A stretch of 12,757 nucleotides of DNA from an uncultured Sulfitobacter sp. (GCA_937923365.1 CALAIJ010000272.1:1-12757); one strand, 5' to 3'. Shown: positions 7,115-12,757, counted from the first letter of the stretch. Made by a program: numbers and translations. Notes: generated by a model not told the origin, from the sequence alone.

Positions 7115-7248
7115 GACAGGTTTGTAACAAATTTGCCGTCGAAATCGGGCGAAACCGCGTGTTTCTTTCAGTTTTGAGCGGAAATCCTGACGGGTTTGTG
7201 ACACACTGCCTCGTGAATGGTGTTTCGCCTGCCTGAATGGTTTATATC
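7115..7248 (+). promoter_or_regulatory. leader and promoter region of the bufferin operon, with direct repeats
   Basis: The gene-free stretch 7107-7290 has two repeat pairs. GACAGGTTTGTAACA (7115-7129) and GACGGGTTTGTGACA (7189-7203) match at 13 of 15 bases, 74 bases apart. TGAATGGT occurs at 7214-7221 and again at 7234-7241, exactly 20 bases apart, and the second copy abuts a TATATC (7243-7248) that could serve as a -10 box. No convincing -35 lies at the right distance, which would fit an activator-dependent or alternative-sigma promoter. Bufferin-type operons elsewhere are under ECF sigma control, but I could not place an ECF -35/-10 pair with normal spacing here. Confidence 0.4.
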
Positions 7249-7290
7249 TCATACCACCACGTTGATGCAGACAATTTACGGGAGACCCAC

Positions 7291-7593
7291 ATGTCTACAA
7301 CATTGAAATCCGTCGCTATCGCAGGCGCTGTTGCCGCCGCGATGACCTCCACCACCACAACGGCTGATGCCGCGTCCAAAGAGAAATGCTACGGCGTGTC
7401 TCTGGCCGGTCAGAACGACTGCGCAGCAGGCCCCGGCACCACATGCGCGGGCACATCCGTCACTGATTATCAGGGCAACGCGTGGACATTGGTTGACGCA
7501 GGCACTTGCGCCAGCATCGATCTGCCCAAGATGGCTGACGGCACCGCACGCAAAGGCTCCCTTGAGGCGCTCAAGCGCGACCTGCCAGCATAA
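7291..7593 (+). CDS. bufA: bufferin-type RiPP precursor (DUF2282), secreted metal-binding peptide
   Basis: A 100-residue precursor: a Lys6-bearing start, hydrophobic segment [10 protein letters not shown] and Ala-rich end, with likely signal-peptidase cleavage near TADA|A (about residue 27). The mature part has exactly four cysteines, C33 (KEKCYGV), C44 (QNDCAA), C52 (TTCAGTS) and C73 (AGTCAS), the arrangement of the DUF2282/BufA1 family. In characterised bufferins the two central cysteines become 5-thiooxazoles and the peptide binds copper in the periplasm; applying this here is an inference from the family and from the modifying enzymes next door. The tail after C73 (27 residues, ending LKRDLPA) is basic and acidic and may be removed or structural. 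The ATG at 7291 follows GGGAG at 5-7 bases; an in-frame start at 7237 would ruin the signal peptide. First gene of the operon. Confidence 0.92.
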   Translation: MSTTLKSVAIAGAVAAAMTSTTTTADAASKEKCYGVSLAGQNDCAAGPGTTCAGTSVTDYQGNAWTLVDAGTCASIDLPKMADGTARKGSLEALKRDLPA

Positions 7594-7601
7594 GCGATCT
7601 G

Positions 7602-7628
7602 GCCTTGGGCGGCGCGCCTGTCCAAGGC
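7602..7628 (+). terminator. intra-operon hairpin between precursor and enzyme genes
   Basis: An 11-pair stem (7602-7612 with 7618-7628, two G-U pairs, five-base loop) begins eight bases after the precursor stop. The lower seven pairs, GCCTTGG with CCAAGGC, are perfect. The T-run is missing (CTCTTCACC follows), so it is more likely a partial attenuator or a 3'-end stabiliser of the precursor mRNA than a full terminator. This would let the structural peptide outnumber its modifying enzymes. Confidence 0.65.
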
Positions 7629-7653
7629 TCTTCACCGGACGGAGGGCACCCGA

Positions 7654-8502
7654 ATGCGCGACACTCCCCCCCGCTTTGACGATCTGCCGAACGCGATTGG
7701 CGTTGGCTACAAACCCCAGCATTTCAGCGACTTACGTGCAGACCCCGGCCCCGTGGCCTGGCTGGAGGTGCATGCCGAGAATTACATGGGCGATGGCGGC
7801 CGCCCGCACGCGCAGCTGCGTGCCCTGTCGCAGGATTTTGCCCTGTCTGTCCACGGCGTCGGGCTGTCGATCGGTGGCGAAGGCCGCCTTGATCCAGACC
7901 ACCTTGCCCGCCTCAAACGTCTTTGCGACTGGGCGCAACCCGCCCGCTTTTCGGAGCATCTGGCGTGGTCCACCCACGGGTCAGAGTTTCTGAACGACCT
8001 GCTGCCGCTACCCTATACCGCGGCCACATTGCAGACCGTGACCGACCATATCGACCAAGTGCAAAACCTTCTGGGCCGCCAGATGCTGCTGGAAAATCCG
8101 TCGAGCTATCTAGCGTTTGCGGAATCGACGATGTCGGAAACCGACTTTCTGGCCGAAGTGACGGCCCGCACGGGCTGCGGGTTGTTGCTGGATGTGAACA
8201 ACGTCTTCATCTCGGCCACCAATCTGGGCCAAAGCGCGCAGGCCTATATTGACGCTTTCCCGACGGACAAAGTGGGCGAAATTCACGTGGGCGGACATGA
8301 CGCCGACGAAGACAGCCATGGCGCCCCCTTGCTTATCGACAGTCACGGGCGCGAAGTGGCTGACCCCGTCTGGGCGCTGCTGGCGTATACCTTGCAGCAA
8401 ACAGGCCCTGCCCCCGTGCTGGTGGAATGGGACAACGACGTACCTGATTGGCCTACCCTGCGGGCAGAGGCCTGCCGCGCGTCAGAGATGTTGGCGGCAT
8501 GA
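7654..8502 (+). CDS. bufB: MNIO-family multinuclear non-heme iron oxidase (DUF692), bufferin-modifying enzyme
   Basis: A 282-residue TIM-barrel enzyme of the DUF692/MNIO family, the group of MbnB. It would use a two- or three-iron centre and oxygen to oxidise precursor cysteines in the cytosol before export. The family pattern is complete: GVGYKPQHF (16-24), EVHAENY (38-44), [11 protein letters not shown] (65-75), FSEHLAW (99-105), LLENPSSYL (145-153), LLLDVNNVF (177-185), EIHVGGHD (209-216), DSHG (229-232) and VLVEWD (255-260). Likely iron ligands are among H67, H102, E147, D180, N183, H211, H215, D229, H231 and E258. The ATG follows GGAGGG at about 8 bases. The stop overlaps the partner gene by four bases, implying coupled synthesis of the enzyme pair. 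Older annotations call this family xylose-isomerase-like; the motifs do not support a sugar substrate. Confidence 0.93.
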   Translation: MRDTPPRFDDLPNAIGVGYKPQHFSDLRADPGPVAWLEVHAENYMGDGGRPHAQLRALSQDFALSVHGVGLSIGGEGRLDPDHLARLKRLCDWAQPARFSEHLAWSTHGSEFLNDLLPLPYTAATLQTVTDHIDQVQNLLGRQMLLENPSSYLAFAESTMSETDFLAEVTARTGCGLLLDVNNVFISATNLGQSAQAYIDAFPTDKVGEIHVGGHDADEDSHGAPLLIDSHGREVADPVWALLAYTLQQTGPAPVLVEWDNDVPDWPTLRAEACRASEMLAA

Positions 8503-9263
8503 CGACCCAAGCCGCCTTTCGCTCAGGCCTTCTGGATGCGGGCACGCCCTTGCCTGACGGTCTTGTGGACGGCAACAACGCCCCTGCGGGCAAACGCTAT
8601 GACGTCTATCGCAACAACGTCACCCATGCGCTGATCGCAGCGCTCGAGACCGCCTTTCCCCTTGTCGCCAAACTGATCGGCGCACAGAATTTTGCAGCCC
8701 TCGCCCCCTTCTATGTGCGTAGCCATCCGCCATCCTCCCCTCTGATGATGTTCTATGGCGCTGATTTCCCTGCGTTTATCGCCGGGTTTGAGCCATTGGC
8801 AGAGATCGGGTATCTGGCAGACGCAGCACGTTTGGACTATGCCTTGCGCCTGTCCTACCACGCGGCGGATGTCGCACCTTTGACGGCCCATGACCTTGCC
8901 GCGATACCGGAACAGACGCTGGCCACGACCCCCCTGACGCTGGCCCCGTCAACGCGCATTTTGCGGTCGGACTGGCCGCTGTTCGATATCTGGCGCTTTA
9001 ACGCCGAGGAGGCAGCCCCCAAACCGCGCGCCATGGCACAAGACGTGCTGATCACCCGCCCCGAGTTTGACCCAAAACCCCATCTGTTGCCCGAAGGTGC
9101 TGCCGATTGGCTGGACACGATGGCCCAAGGCGCGGGATTTGAGGCAGCGGCGGAACAGACGCTTGGCGCGCATCCCGACTTTGACCTGACCGCGACCCTG
9201 ACGCTTTTGCTAGGCACAGCTGCGGTCCAGCGCCCACAGAACGACCTAAACACAAGGACTTGA
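8499..9263 (+). CDS. bufC: MNIO partner protein (DUF2063), precursor recognition
   Basis: A 254-residue protein with an N-terminal DUF2063 domain (about 5-95): FRSGLLDAG, then [25 protein letters not shown] and [21 protein letters not shown] in pieces, both strongly conserved in the family. The C-terminal half (about 125-250) carries [11 protein letters not shown] and ends in a helical domain. In MNIO systems (as MbnC with MbnB) the partner binds the precursor leader or signal sequence and is needed for modification; that role is assumed here. No membrane segment. The ATG at 8499 is chosen because it overlaps the TGA of the oxidase gene (ATGA). The next gene begins one base after the stop, so all four genes form one transcription unit. 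Confidence 0.9.
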   Translation: MTTQAAFRSGLLDAGTPLPDGLVDGNNAPAGKRYDVYRNNVTHALIAALETAFPLVAKLIGAQNFAALAPFYVRSHPPSSPLMMFYGADFPAFIAGFEPLAEIGYLADAARLDYALRLSYHAADVAPLTAHDLAAIPEQTLATTPLTLAPSTRILRSDWPLFDIWRFNAEEAAPKPRAMAQDVLITRPEFDPKPHLLPEGAADWLDTMAQGAGFEAAAEQTLGAHPDFDLTATLTLLLGTAAVQRPQNDLNTRT

Positions 9264-9264
9264 A

Positions 9265-9807
9265 ATGACTTCATTAATTTCCAGGATCAACAACCTAAGC
9301 GCCACGCTTGAACGCGCGGACTGGCTGGTGCCAACTCTTGCGCGTTTCTTGTTTGCCGCCATCCTTGCGGTCTATTTCGTGAACGCGGGGCTCACAAAAC
9401 TGGGGGACGGCCTTGCAGGCCTCTGGACCCCTTCAACGGGCGCCTACGCCCAGATTTTCCCCAAAGCCTTCGAAGCTGTGGGCTATGACAGCGACCAGTT
9501 GGGCGTCTTTCACTGGGCCGTCGCCGTGGCGGGCACTTGGGCGGAATTCCTGCTGCCCGCGCTGATCGTGCTAGGGCTTTTGACGCGCCTTGCCGCCTTG
9601 GGCATGATCGGATTTGTCTTTGTGCAATCCCTGACAGACATCTACGGCCACGGCCAGTCCGGCGAAATCGGCGCGTGGTTTGACCGCTTTCCGGACGCCA
9701 TCATGATGGACCAGCGCGCCTTGTGGGTCTTCCTGCTGGTGGTGCTGGTGATCAAAGGTGCGGGGCCATTCTCGTTTGATCGGGCATTGCGCGCACGTAC
9801 GGCCTGA
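9265..9807 (+). CDS. bufD: DoxX-like inner-membrane protein of the bufferin operon
   Basis: A 180-residue DoxX-family protein with four predicted membrane segments (about 24-44, 83-105, 106-126 and 147-165). LARFLFAAILAVYFVNAGLTK (24-44) is the typical first segment of DoxX, followed by a loop with the conserved AYAQIFPKAFE and WAEFLLPALIVLGLLTR. DoxX-like proteins are regular members of bufferin and gig operons. Their exact part is unknown; suggested roles include redox, quinone or thiol chemistry at the membrane. AAGGA stands 6 bases before the ATG, inside the end of the upstream gene. Last gene of the operon, with a strong hairpin directly after it. Confidence 0.9.
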   Translation: MTSLISRINNLSATLERADWLVPTLARFLFAAILAVYFVNAGLTKLGDGLAGLWTPSTGAYAQIFPKAFEAVGYDSDQLGVFHWAVAVAGTWAEFLLPALIVLGLLTRLAALGMIGFVFVQSLTDIYGHGQSGEIGAWFDRFPDAIMMDQRALWVFLLVVLVIKGAGPFSFDRALRARTA

Positions 9808-9815
9808 CCAGCGTA

Positions 9816-9840
9816 CGAGCGTTGCTTACAGCAGCGCTCG
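9816..9840. terminator. bidirectional terminator hairpin between convergent genes
   Basis: CGAGCGTTGC (9816-9825) pairs with GCAGCGCTCG (9831-9840) in a 10-pair stem with one G-U pair and loop TTACA. The loop contains the stop codon of the convergent ArsC-like gene. No T-run on either side, so efficiency is uncertain, but position and stability suit the ends of both transcripts. Confidence 0.6.
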
Positions 9841-10152
9841 CACAGCAGCCTCGACATCTTTGTTCCACGCCAGAAACAGCTTGCCCTGCACGGCAATCAA
9901 CGGCCGCTTCATCAGGCTTGGATGCTCTTGAAGCAGTGATTTTGGCGGAGCCTGCCGCTCAGCCTCGCTTAGCCCTCTCCACGTGGTGGAGCGGGTGTTG
10001 ACCAACTGCTCGGGAAATTGGGCAAGGGCGGCGTTCAGGACGGGCACTGGCACACCGTCGCTGCGCACATCGACCAGTTGCGCATCGGGCAGCGCCTTGA
10101 GCGCCTTGCGGCAGGTGTCGCAGTTCTTCAATCCGTAGATCAACGTCGTCAT
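9826..10152 (-). CDS. ArsC/Spx-like thioredoxin-fold protein, copy 1
   Basis: A 108-residue member of the ArsC/Spx/YffB family. The N-terminus is MTTLIYGLKNCDTCRKAL with a C11-x-x-C14 pair; the usual C-terminal KRPLI (82-86) with the family's cis-Pro region follows. Classical arsenate reductases have a single active cysteine and RPIV-type motif with defined Arg residues; the CxxC form resembles YffB/Spx-like proteins, so arsenate reduction should not be assumed. Thiol reductase or redox-partner activity is likely. Start at 10152 is chosen because AGGAG stands 5 bases before it; that site lies inside a 7-codon longer reading (10173). It is convergent to the bufferin operon. A paralogue of equal length is at 12285-12611. 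Confidence 0.85.
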   Translation of the reverse strand: MTTLIYGLKNCDTCRKALKALPDAQLVDVRSDGVPVPVLNAALAQFPEQLVNTRSTTWRGLSEAERQAPPKSLLQEHPSLMKRPLIAVQGKLFLAWNKDVEAAVRALL

Positions 10153-10244
10153 AAGTGCTCCTGTGTTGCTCAAATTTTCAGCGTGAAACCGAAAAACTCA
10201 CCAAAAAACTTGATTTTTTCTCAAACCGCGCAATCTTCTTTGGT

Positions 10245-10273
10245 GTGAGGTTTGGCCCTTGGGCCTACCTCAC
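10245..10273 (+). promoter_or_regulatory. structured leader of the cold-shock gene
   Basis: Between the divergent ArsC-like start and the cold-shock ATG (10153-10316) an A/T-rich stretch (10190-10241) probably holds promoters. It is followed by a two-part hairpin: GTGAGG (10245-10250) with CCTCAC (10268-10273) outside, and GGCC-CTTG-GGCC inside (10254-10265), parted by a TTT/TA internal loop. Long structured leaders that change fold with temperature are known for csp mRNAs. The ribosome-binding site AAGGAGG (10300-10306) lies outside the hairpin, so any control would be indirect. Confidence 0.45.
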
Positions 10274-10316
10274 CCTGAACCGTCAGGAATGTGAAAGCAA
10301 AGGAGGCACGGACATT

Positions 10317-10523
10317 ATGCCAACAGGCACCGTGAAATGGTTTAACACCACAAAAGGGTTTGGCTTTATCGCCCCCGACGATGGTGGCAGCGATGTATTT
10401 GTGCATATCTCTGCCGTCGAACGTTCTGGTCTGACAGGTCTGGCCGATGATCAGAAAGTCAGCTTTGAACTTGCTGAAGGGCGCGACGGACGTCAGATGG
10501 CTGCCGATCTGTCCCTGCTCTGA
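10317..10523 (+). CDS. cold-shock protein, CspA family
   Basis: A 68-residue single cold-shock domain binding single-stranded RNA and DNA in the cytosol, acting as RNA chaperone. TGTVKWFNTTKGFGFIAPDD holds RNP1 (KGFGFI, 13-18) and DVFVHIS holds RNP2 (27-31); length is normal. The ATG at 10317 has a near-perfect AAGGAGG site 10 bases upstream; the 54 additional upstream codons that remain open in this frame are leader. The leader carries a stable hairpin, and a perfect 8-pair hairpin follows the stop, so the gene is probably monocistronic. Whether it is cold-induced or constitutive cannot be read from sequence. Confidence 0.96.
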   Translation: MPTGTVKWFNTTKGFGFIAPDDGGSDVFVHISAVERSGLTGLADDQKVSFELAEGRDGRQMAADLSLL

Positions 10524-10530
10524 AGTCTTG

Positions 10531-10551
10531 GCCCGGCGCTTGCCGCCGGGC
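10531..10551 (+). terminator. terminator hairpin after the cold-shock gene
   Basis: GCCCGGCG (10531-10538) and CGCCGGGC (10544-10551) form a perfect 8-pair G/C stem with a five-base loop, eight bases after the stop. No T-run follows. It may also serve the convergent secreted-protein gene ending at 10575. Confidence 0.65.
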
Positions 10552-10574
10552 ACTCTGAACCGGACATATCGCTA

Positions 10575-10892
10575 TTACGAGCAGCCCTTTTCGCCCACAG
10601 GGCAATGGGCGCGCGCGGAATAGACGACGCGCTTTTTGTGCGTGTGGCGGTGGGTCGCTTTGCGCACATGGCGCTTTTTCGGCATGGGATGGGCCAGCAT
10701 CTGACTGTAGCTCATGTGCTGGTTCGGCTTGCCGCAACAAATCACACCATTGATCTGTACAGGCTGGAACCCTGCCGGGCAGTAGTTCGCGCCGTGATAG
10801 GGGTAAATCTTGGCTTCTGCCGCGACCTGTGCGGGCATTAGTGTTGCCATCATCAGACCGAAACCGGCCATTGCTGCTGTTGTGAGACGCAT
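10575..10892 (-). CDS. small secreted Cys/His-rich basic protein, Roseobacter-type
   Basis: A 105-residue exported protein of unknown function. Signal peptide about residues 1-27 (MRLTTAAMAGFGLMMATLMP, cleavage after AEA). The mature part starts KIYPYHGANYCPAGFQPVQI, then NGVICCGKPNQ, a very basic His-rich middle (KKRHVRKATHRHTHKKR, 72-88) and an end CPVGEKGCS. Five cysteines at 38, 52, 53, 97 and 104 may form disulfides. I recall proteins with the YPYHGANYCPAG motif in Roseobacter genomes, annotated as hypothetical. Basic and His-rich character suggests binding of metal, polyanion or cell wall, but this is a guess. GAGGG stands 4 bases before the ATG. It converges on the cold-shock gene. Confidence 0.8.
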   Translation of the reverse strand: MRLTTAAMAGFGLMMATLMPAQVAAEAKIYPYHGANYCPAGFQPVQINGVICCGKPNQHMSYSQMLAHPMPKKRHVRKATHRHTHKKRVVYSARAHCPVGEKGCS

Positions 10893-10924
10893 TTTTCCCT
10901 CGTTTTTAATACCGCGTTTTATTC

Positions 10925-10956
10925 ACACAACTGTGCCGTTCGGACCCCTGTTGTGT
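10925..10956. other. inverted repeat between the P450 end and the secreted-protein gene
   Basis: ACACAAC (10925-10931) and GTTGTGT (10950-10956) form a perfect 7-pair stem around an 18-base loop, 25 bases past the P450 stop and 33 bases before the secreted-protein ATG. It may end the P450 transcript or be an operator for the next gene; no T-run is present. Confidence 0.4.
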
Positions 10957-10980
10957 CCAGCCCTTTCTTGGATGTTCTTT

Positions 10981-12165
10981 CTACCCGAGGTGCGCGGGTA
11001 AATGACTAAGGCCGTGAAAGCGGATCCGCCCTCCGGTCTTGCGCCCTGCCCGGATCTGGTAATCGGGAAACTTGGCCAGGAACCGCTGCAACGCGATCCG
11101 CCCTTCCATCCGCGCCAGCGTCAGACCCACACAAACATGCGGCCCGCCCGCAAAGGCCAGATGTCTGTTGGGTCTGCGCCCGATATCAAACTCTGATGGA
11201 TTATCAAATACCTGCGGGTCACGATTGGCCGCGCCGATACACAGGTGCAGGTTGCTCCCTACGGGGATCAGGTGGCCGCCCAAGGTGACGTCCTTGGTGG
11301 TTTCGCGATTGCCAAACTGGTTGGGAGAACGGAAGCGAAGCACCTCTTCGACACAGGTGTCGATCAACGTCGGGTCAGTCATCAGCCGGTGCTTTTGATC
11401 GGGGTGGTCGTGCAACAGCGCCAGGCCGGAGCCGATAAGGTTGGTCGTGGTCTCATGCCCTGCGTTCAGAATGAAGATACAGTTCTGGATAAGCTCGATT
11501 TCCGTCAGCTGCCCTGCATCGTCACCTGCAATCAGACGGGTCAAAACGTCTGTTTCGGGATCCCCCGGGGAGGCTTTGCGATCCGCTACAAGCCCTTGTA
11601 AATACGCCTTAACTTCGGACACGGCGGCGTGGCCTTTTTCCAACTGCGCAGGGGTCAAGGTGGGTTCGAGCGCGCCGAGGATGGCGAGGGACCAGTCGCG
11701 CAGCGGGGTGCGGTCGGAGGGGGGAATATCAAGCAGATTGCCAATGATCTGGATCGGAATAGACATGGCAAAATCGGCAACAAGATCAGGGTTTTCCGGC
11801 ATGTTATCAAGCAGTTGGTCGATGATCTTGATCAAGCCCGGCTCCATCTTCTGGATGGCTTTGGGGGCGAGGGCAGCGGTCATGATGCGGCGCACGCGGG
11901 TGTGCAGGGGCGGATCGTTGAACACAAGGCTGGTCGTGTGGTGCTCATACAGCGGGGTGCCCTGCCCGAACTTGGGCGCAAAGGCTTGTTTTTTATCGGA
12001 AATATAGGTCGCCGTATCGCGGTAGATGGCGTTCAGATCAGCGTGGTTACAGACCAGAAAAGAGCCGTCATTCTGGGGGCATACGGGGGTTTTTCGGAGC
12101 AATTCATCGTAGTGCGGGAAGGGATTTTCAATGAAACCCGCAGGAGGATGAGAAAGATCGAACAT
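10981..12165 (-). CDS. cytochrome P450 monooxygenase
   Basis: A 394-residue soluble bacterial P450. C-helix region DPPLHTRVRR (84-93). I-helix oxygen-activation motif AGHETT (235-240), with His-Glu in place of the commoner Gly-Asp/Glu. K-helix ExxR is E274-VL-R277 in EEVLRFRSP. The haem loop FAGGPHVCVG (338-347) carries the axial ligand C345. No membrane anchor, and no ferredoxin or reductase gene nearby, so electrons must come from elsewhere. Substrate unknown; the family cannot be assigned by eye. The ATG at 12163-12165 is chosen although its AAGGG is only one base away; the open frame extends to a TTG at 12216, which lies at or before the deduced transcription start. The second ArsC-like gene lies upstream on the same strand, separated by a hairpin. 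Confidence 0.95.
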   Translation of the reverse strand: MFDLSHPPAGFIENPFPHYDELLRKTPVCPQNDGSFLVCNHADLNAIYRDTATYISDKKQAFAPKFGQGTPLYEHHTTSLVFNDPPLHTRVRRIMTAALAPKAIQKMEPGLIKIIDQLLDNMPENPDLVADFAMSIPIQIIGNLLDIPPSDRTPLRDWSLAILGALEPTLTPAQLEKGHAAVSEVKAYLQGLVADRKASPGDPETDVLTRLIAGDDAGQLTEIELIQNCIFILNAGHETTTNLIGSGLALLHDHPDQKHRLMTDPTLIDTCVEEVLRFRSPNQFGNRETTKDVTLGGHLIPVGSNLHLCIGAANRDPQVFDNPSEFDIGRRPNRHLAFAGGPHVCVGLTLARMEGRIALQRFLAKFPDYQIRAGRKTGGRIRFHGLSHLPAHLG

Positions 12166-12217
12166 GCCCTTGAGTTTGCAGGGAAAACCGCGCCCACGCA
12201 ACTTGGGAAAATGCAAA

Positions 12218-12265
12218 TGTTAACAATGGGTTAATTGTCACACAATGTACACCGGACGTACACCG
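12218..12265 (-). promoter_or_regulatory. promoter and possible operator upstream of the P450 gene
   Basis: On the minus strand TTGTGT and TTAACA (12223-12218) are 16 bases apart and could be -35 and -10. Overlapping the -35 is the inverted repeat ATTGT-CAC-ACAAT (12234-12246). Just upstream is a direct repeat of GTACACCG at 12247-12254 and 12258-12265, spaced by 11 bases, one helical turn. This looks like a regulator site. No regulator gene is adjacent. Confidence 0.45.
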
Positions 12266-12281
12266 CGCGTGCAGACGCGCG
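12264..12281 (-). terminator. hairpin after the second ArsC-like gene
   Basis: CGCGCGT (12264-12270) and ACGCGCG (12275-12281) form a perfect 7-pair stem with a four-base loop, three bases past the stop of the gene ending at 12285. No T-run. It separates that gene from the P450 promoter. Confidence 0.55.
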
Positions 12282-12284
12282 CCG

Positions 12285-12611
12285 TCAACCCAACCAGACG
12301 GCTTGGACCGCCTCGTCCCAACCGAGGGTCATTCTGGTGCCGTCGGAGAGGATCGGGCGGGCCATGAGGGCGGGCTGGTCCATCAGCTGCGCCTCCGCCT
12401 CGCTCTCTCGCATCCACGCGTTGAGATTGCGGTAGGTCTGGGATTTACGGTCAATGATGTTGTCGCCGAATTCTGCGATGAGGGGGGCCCATTCGGCTTC
12501 GGTCAACCGGTCGGCGCGCACGTCGCGGAAGGTGACACTATGGCCCGCGCCCTCAAGGGCCTTTTGGGCTTTTTTGCAGTCGGAGCAGGTGGGCAGGCCG
12601 TAGAGGATCAT
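12285..12611 (-). CDS. ArsC/Spx-like thioredoxin-fold protein, copy 2
   Basis: A 108-residue ArsC/Spx/YffB-family protein with MILYGLPTCSDCKKAQKAL at the N-terminus (C9-x-x-C12), FRDVRADRLTEAEW, then RKSQTYRNLN (55-64, the family's substrate-loop region) and ARPIL (84-88) near the end. The CxxC suggests a thiol oxidoreductase or Spx-like role and not necessarily arsenate reduction. It aligns along its whole length with the copy at 9826-10152 and has the same length, but the sequences are clearly diverged. I chose the ATG at 12609-12611 by that alignment. The reading is open for 12 more codons to an ATG at 12647, but those would include a leader hairpin (12630-12645); neither start has a good ribosome-binding site. 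Confidence 0.85.
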   Translation of the reverse strand: MILYGLPTCSDCKKAQKALEGAGHSVTFRDVRADRLTEAEWAPLIAEFGDNIIDRKSQTYRNLNAWMRESEAEAQLMDQPALMARPILSDGTRMTLGWDEAVQAVWLG

Positions 12612-12757
12612 TTTGGAGGCTTTCTTTGGGGTTTGGGAACAAACCATTTTGATAGCACCAATATAGTTCCTTTTCCGAGAAATGATACCCGATCGTCATC
12701 TGAAGGTGCACGCAAGATAGTGTGGAAAGTGCGACTTAAGCACACCAAAAACCACCG
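12612..12757 (-). promoter_or_regulatory. upstream region of the second ArsC-like gene
   Basis: No gene is seen from 12612 to the window end. On the minus strand TATATT (12665-12660) could be a -10 box, giving a start near 12653. A perfect 6-pair hairpin, GGTTTG with CAAACC (12630-12645), lies in the resulting leader. I see no clear -35. Confidence 0.35.

Noticed and set aside
7115..7216. ECF-type promoter formed by GTAAC or GTGAC with a CGTC/CGTGA box
   Set aside because: The spacing is only 8-9 bases in both cases, far from the usual 16-17.
7654..8502. Sugar isomerase or endonuclease IV-like annotation of the DUF692 gene
   Set aside because: The TIM-barrel is shared, but the motif set and the operon are those of MNIO enzymes with a RiPP precursor and DUF2063 partner.
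12166..12216. TTG start giving a 411-residue P450
   Set aside because: It would begin at or before the deduced transcription start, and the extra 17 residues do not resemble a P450 N-terminus.
9826..12611. Arsenic-resistance locus because of an ArsR-type and two ArsC-like proteins in the window
   Set aside because: The ArsR-type protein lacks metal-binding cysteines, the ArsC-like proteins have CxxC as in YffB/Spx relatives, and no efflux pump gene is present.

Overview
The window looks like chromosomal DNA of a marine alphaproteobacterium of the order Rhodobacterales (Roseobacter group). I base this on the moderately high GC content, the protein style, a Roseobacter-type small secreted protein carrying the YPYHGANYCPAG motif, a short Rhodobacterales-type coiled-coil protein and an alphaproteobacterial ThrRS. 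No database search was possible, so the placement is an inference. I see no rRNA, tRNA, CRISPR array or insertion sequence.

Region 1 (1-4611) reads as a regulated detoxification or ester-hydrolysis locus. A leftward operon of five tightly packed genes encodes a cytosolic alpha/beta hydrolase, a membrane-anchored alpha/beta hydrolase, a VOC (glyoxalase-fold) protein, an M15-peptidase-like protein and a further alpha/beta hydrolase cut off by the window start. Divergent to it is an ArsR-type repressor fused to an SRPBCC ligand-binding domain, followed after 11 bases by a MAPEG-family membrane protein. The short divergent promoter region holds two abutting copies of GTGAC-N6-GTCAC, a very likely operator pair for the fused regulator that could switch both directions together.

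Region 2 (4608-7106) holds a small conserved coiled-coil protein and thrS, the essential threonyl-tRNA synthetase.

Region 3 (7107-9840) is the most interesting part. It is a complete four-gene bufferin-type RiPP operon: a secreted precursor with four cysteines (DUF2282), an MNIO-family multinuclear iron oxidase (DUF692), its DUF2063 partner and a DoxX-like membrane protein. By analogy with the Caulobacter bufferin and Cupriavidus gig systems, the enzyme pair would modify the precursor cysteines so that the exported peptide sequesters copper or similar soft metals. A strong hairpin between the precursor gene and the enzyme genes may set their expression ratio. A leader with direct repeats precedes the operon.

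Region 4 (9816-12757) is a mixed stretch: an ArsC/Spx-like thioredoxin-fold protein, a cold-shock protein with a structured leader, a small secreted Cys/His-rich protein, a cytochrome P450 and a second ArsC/Spx-like paralogue of the same length. Hairpins that may serve as terminators lie after several of these genes.
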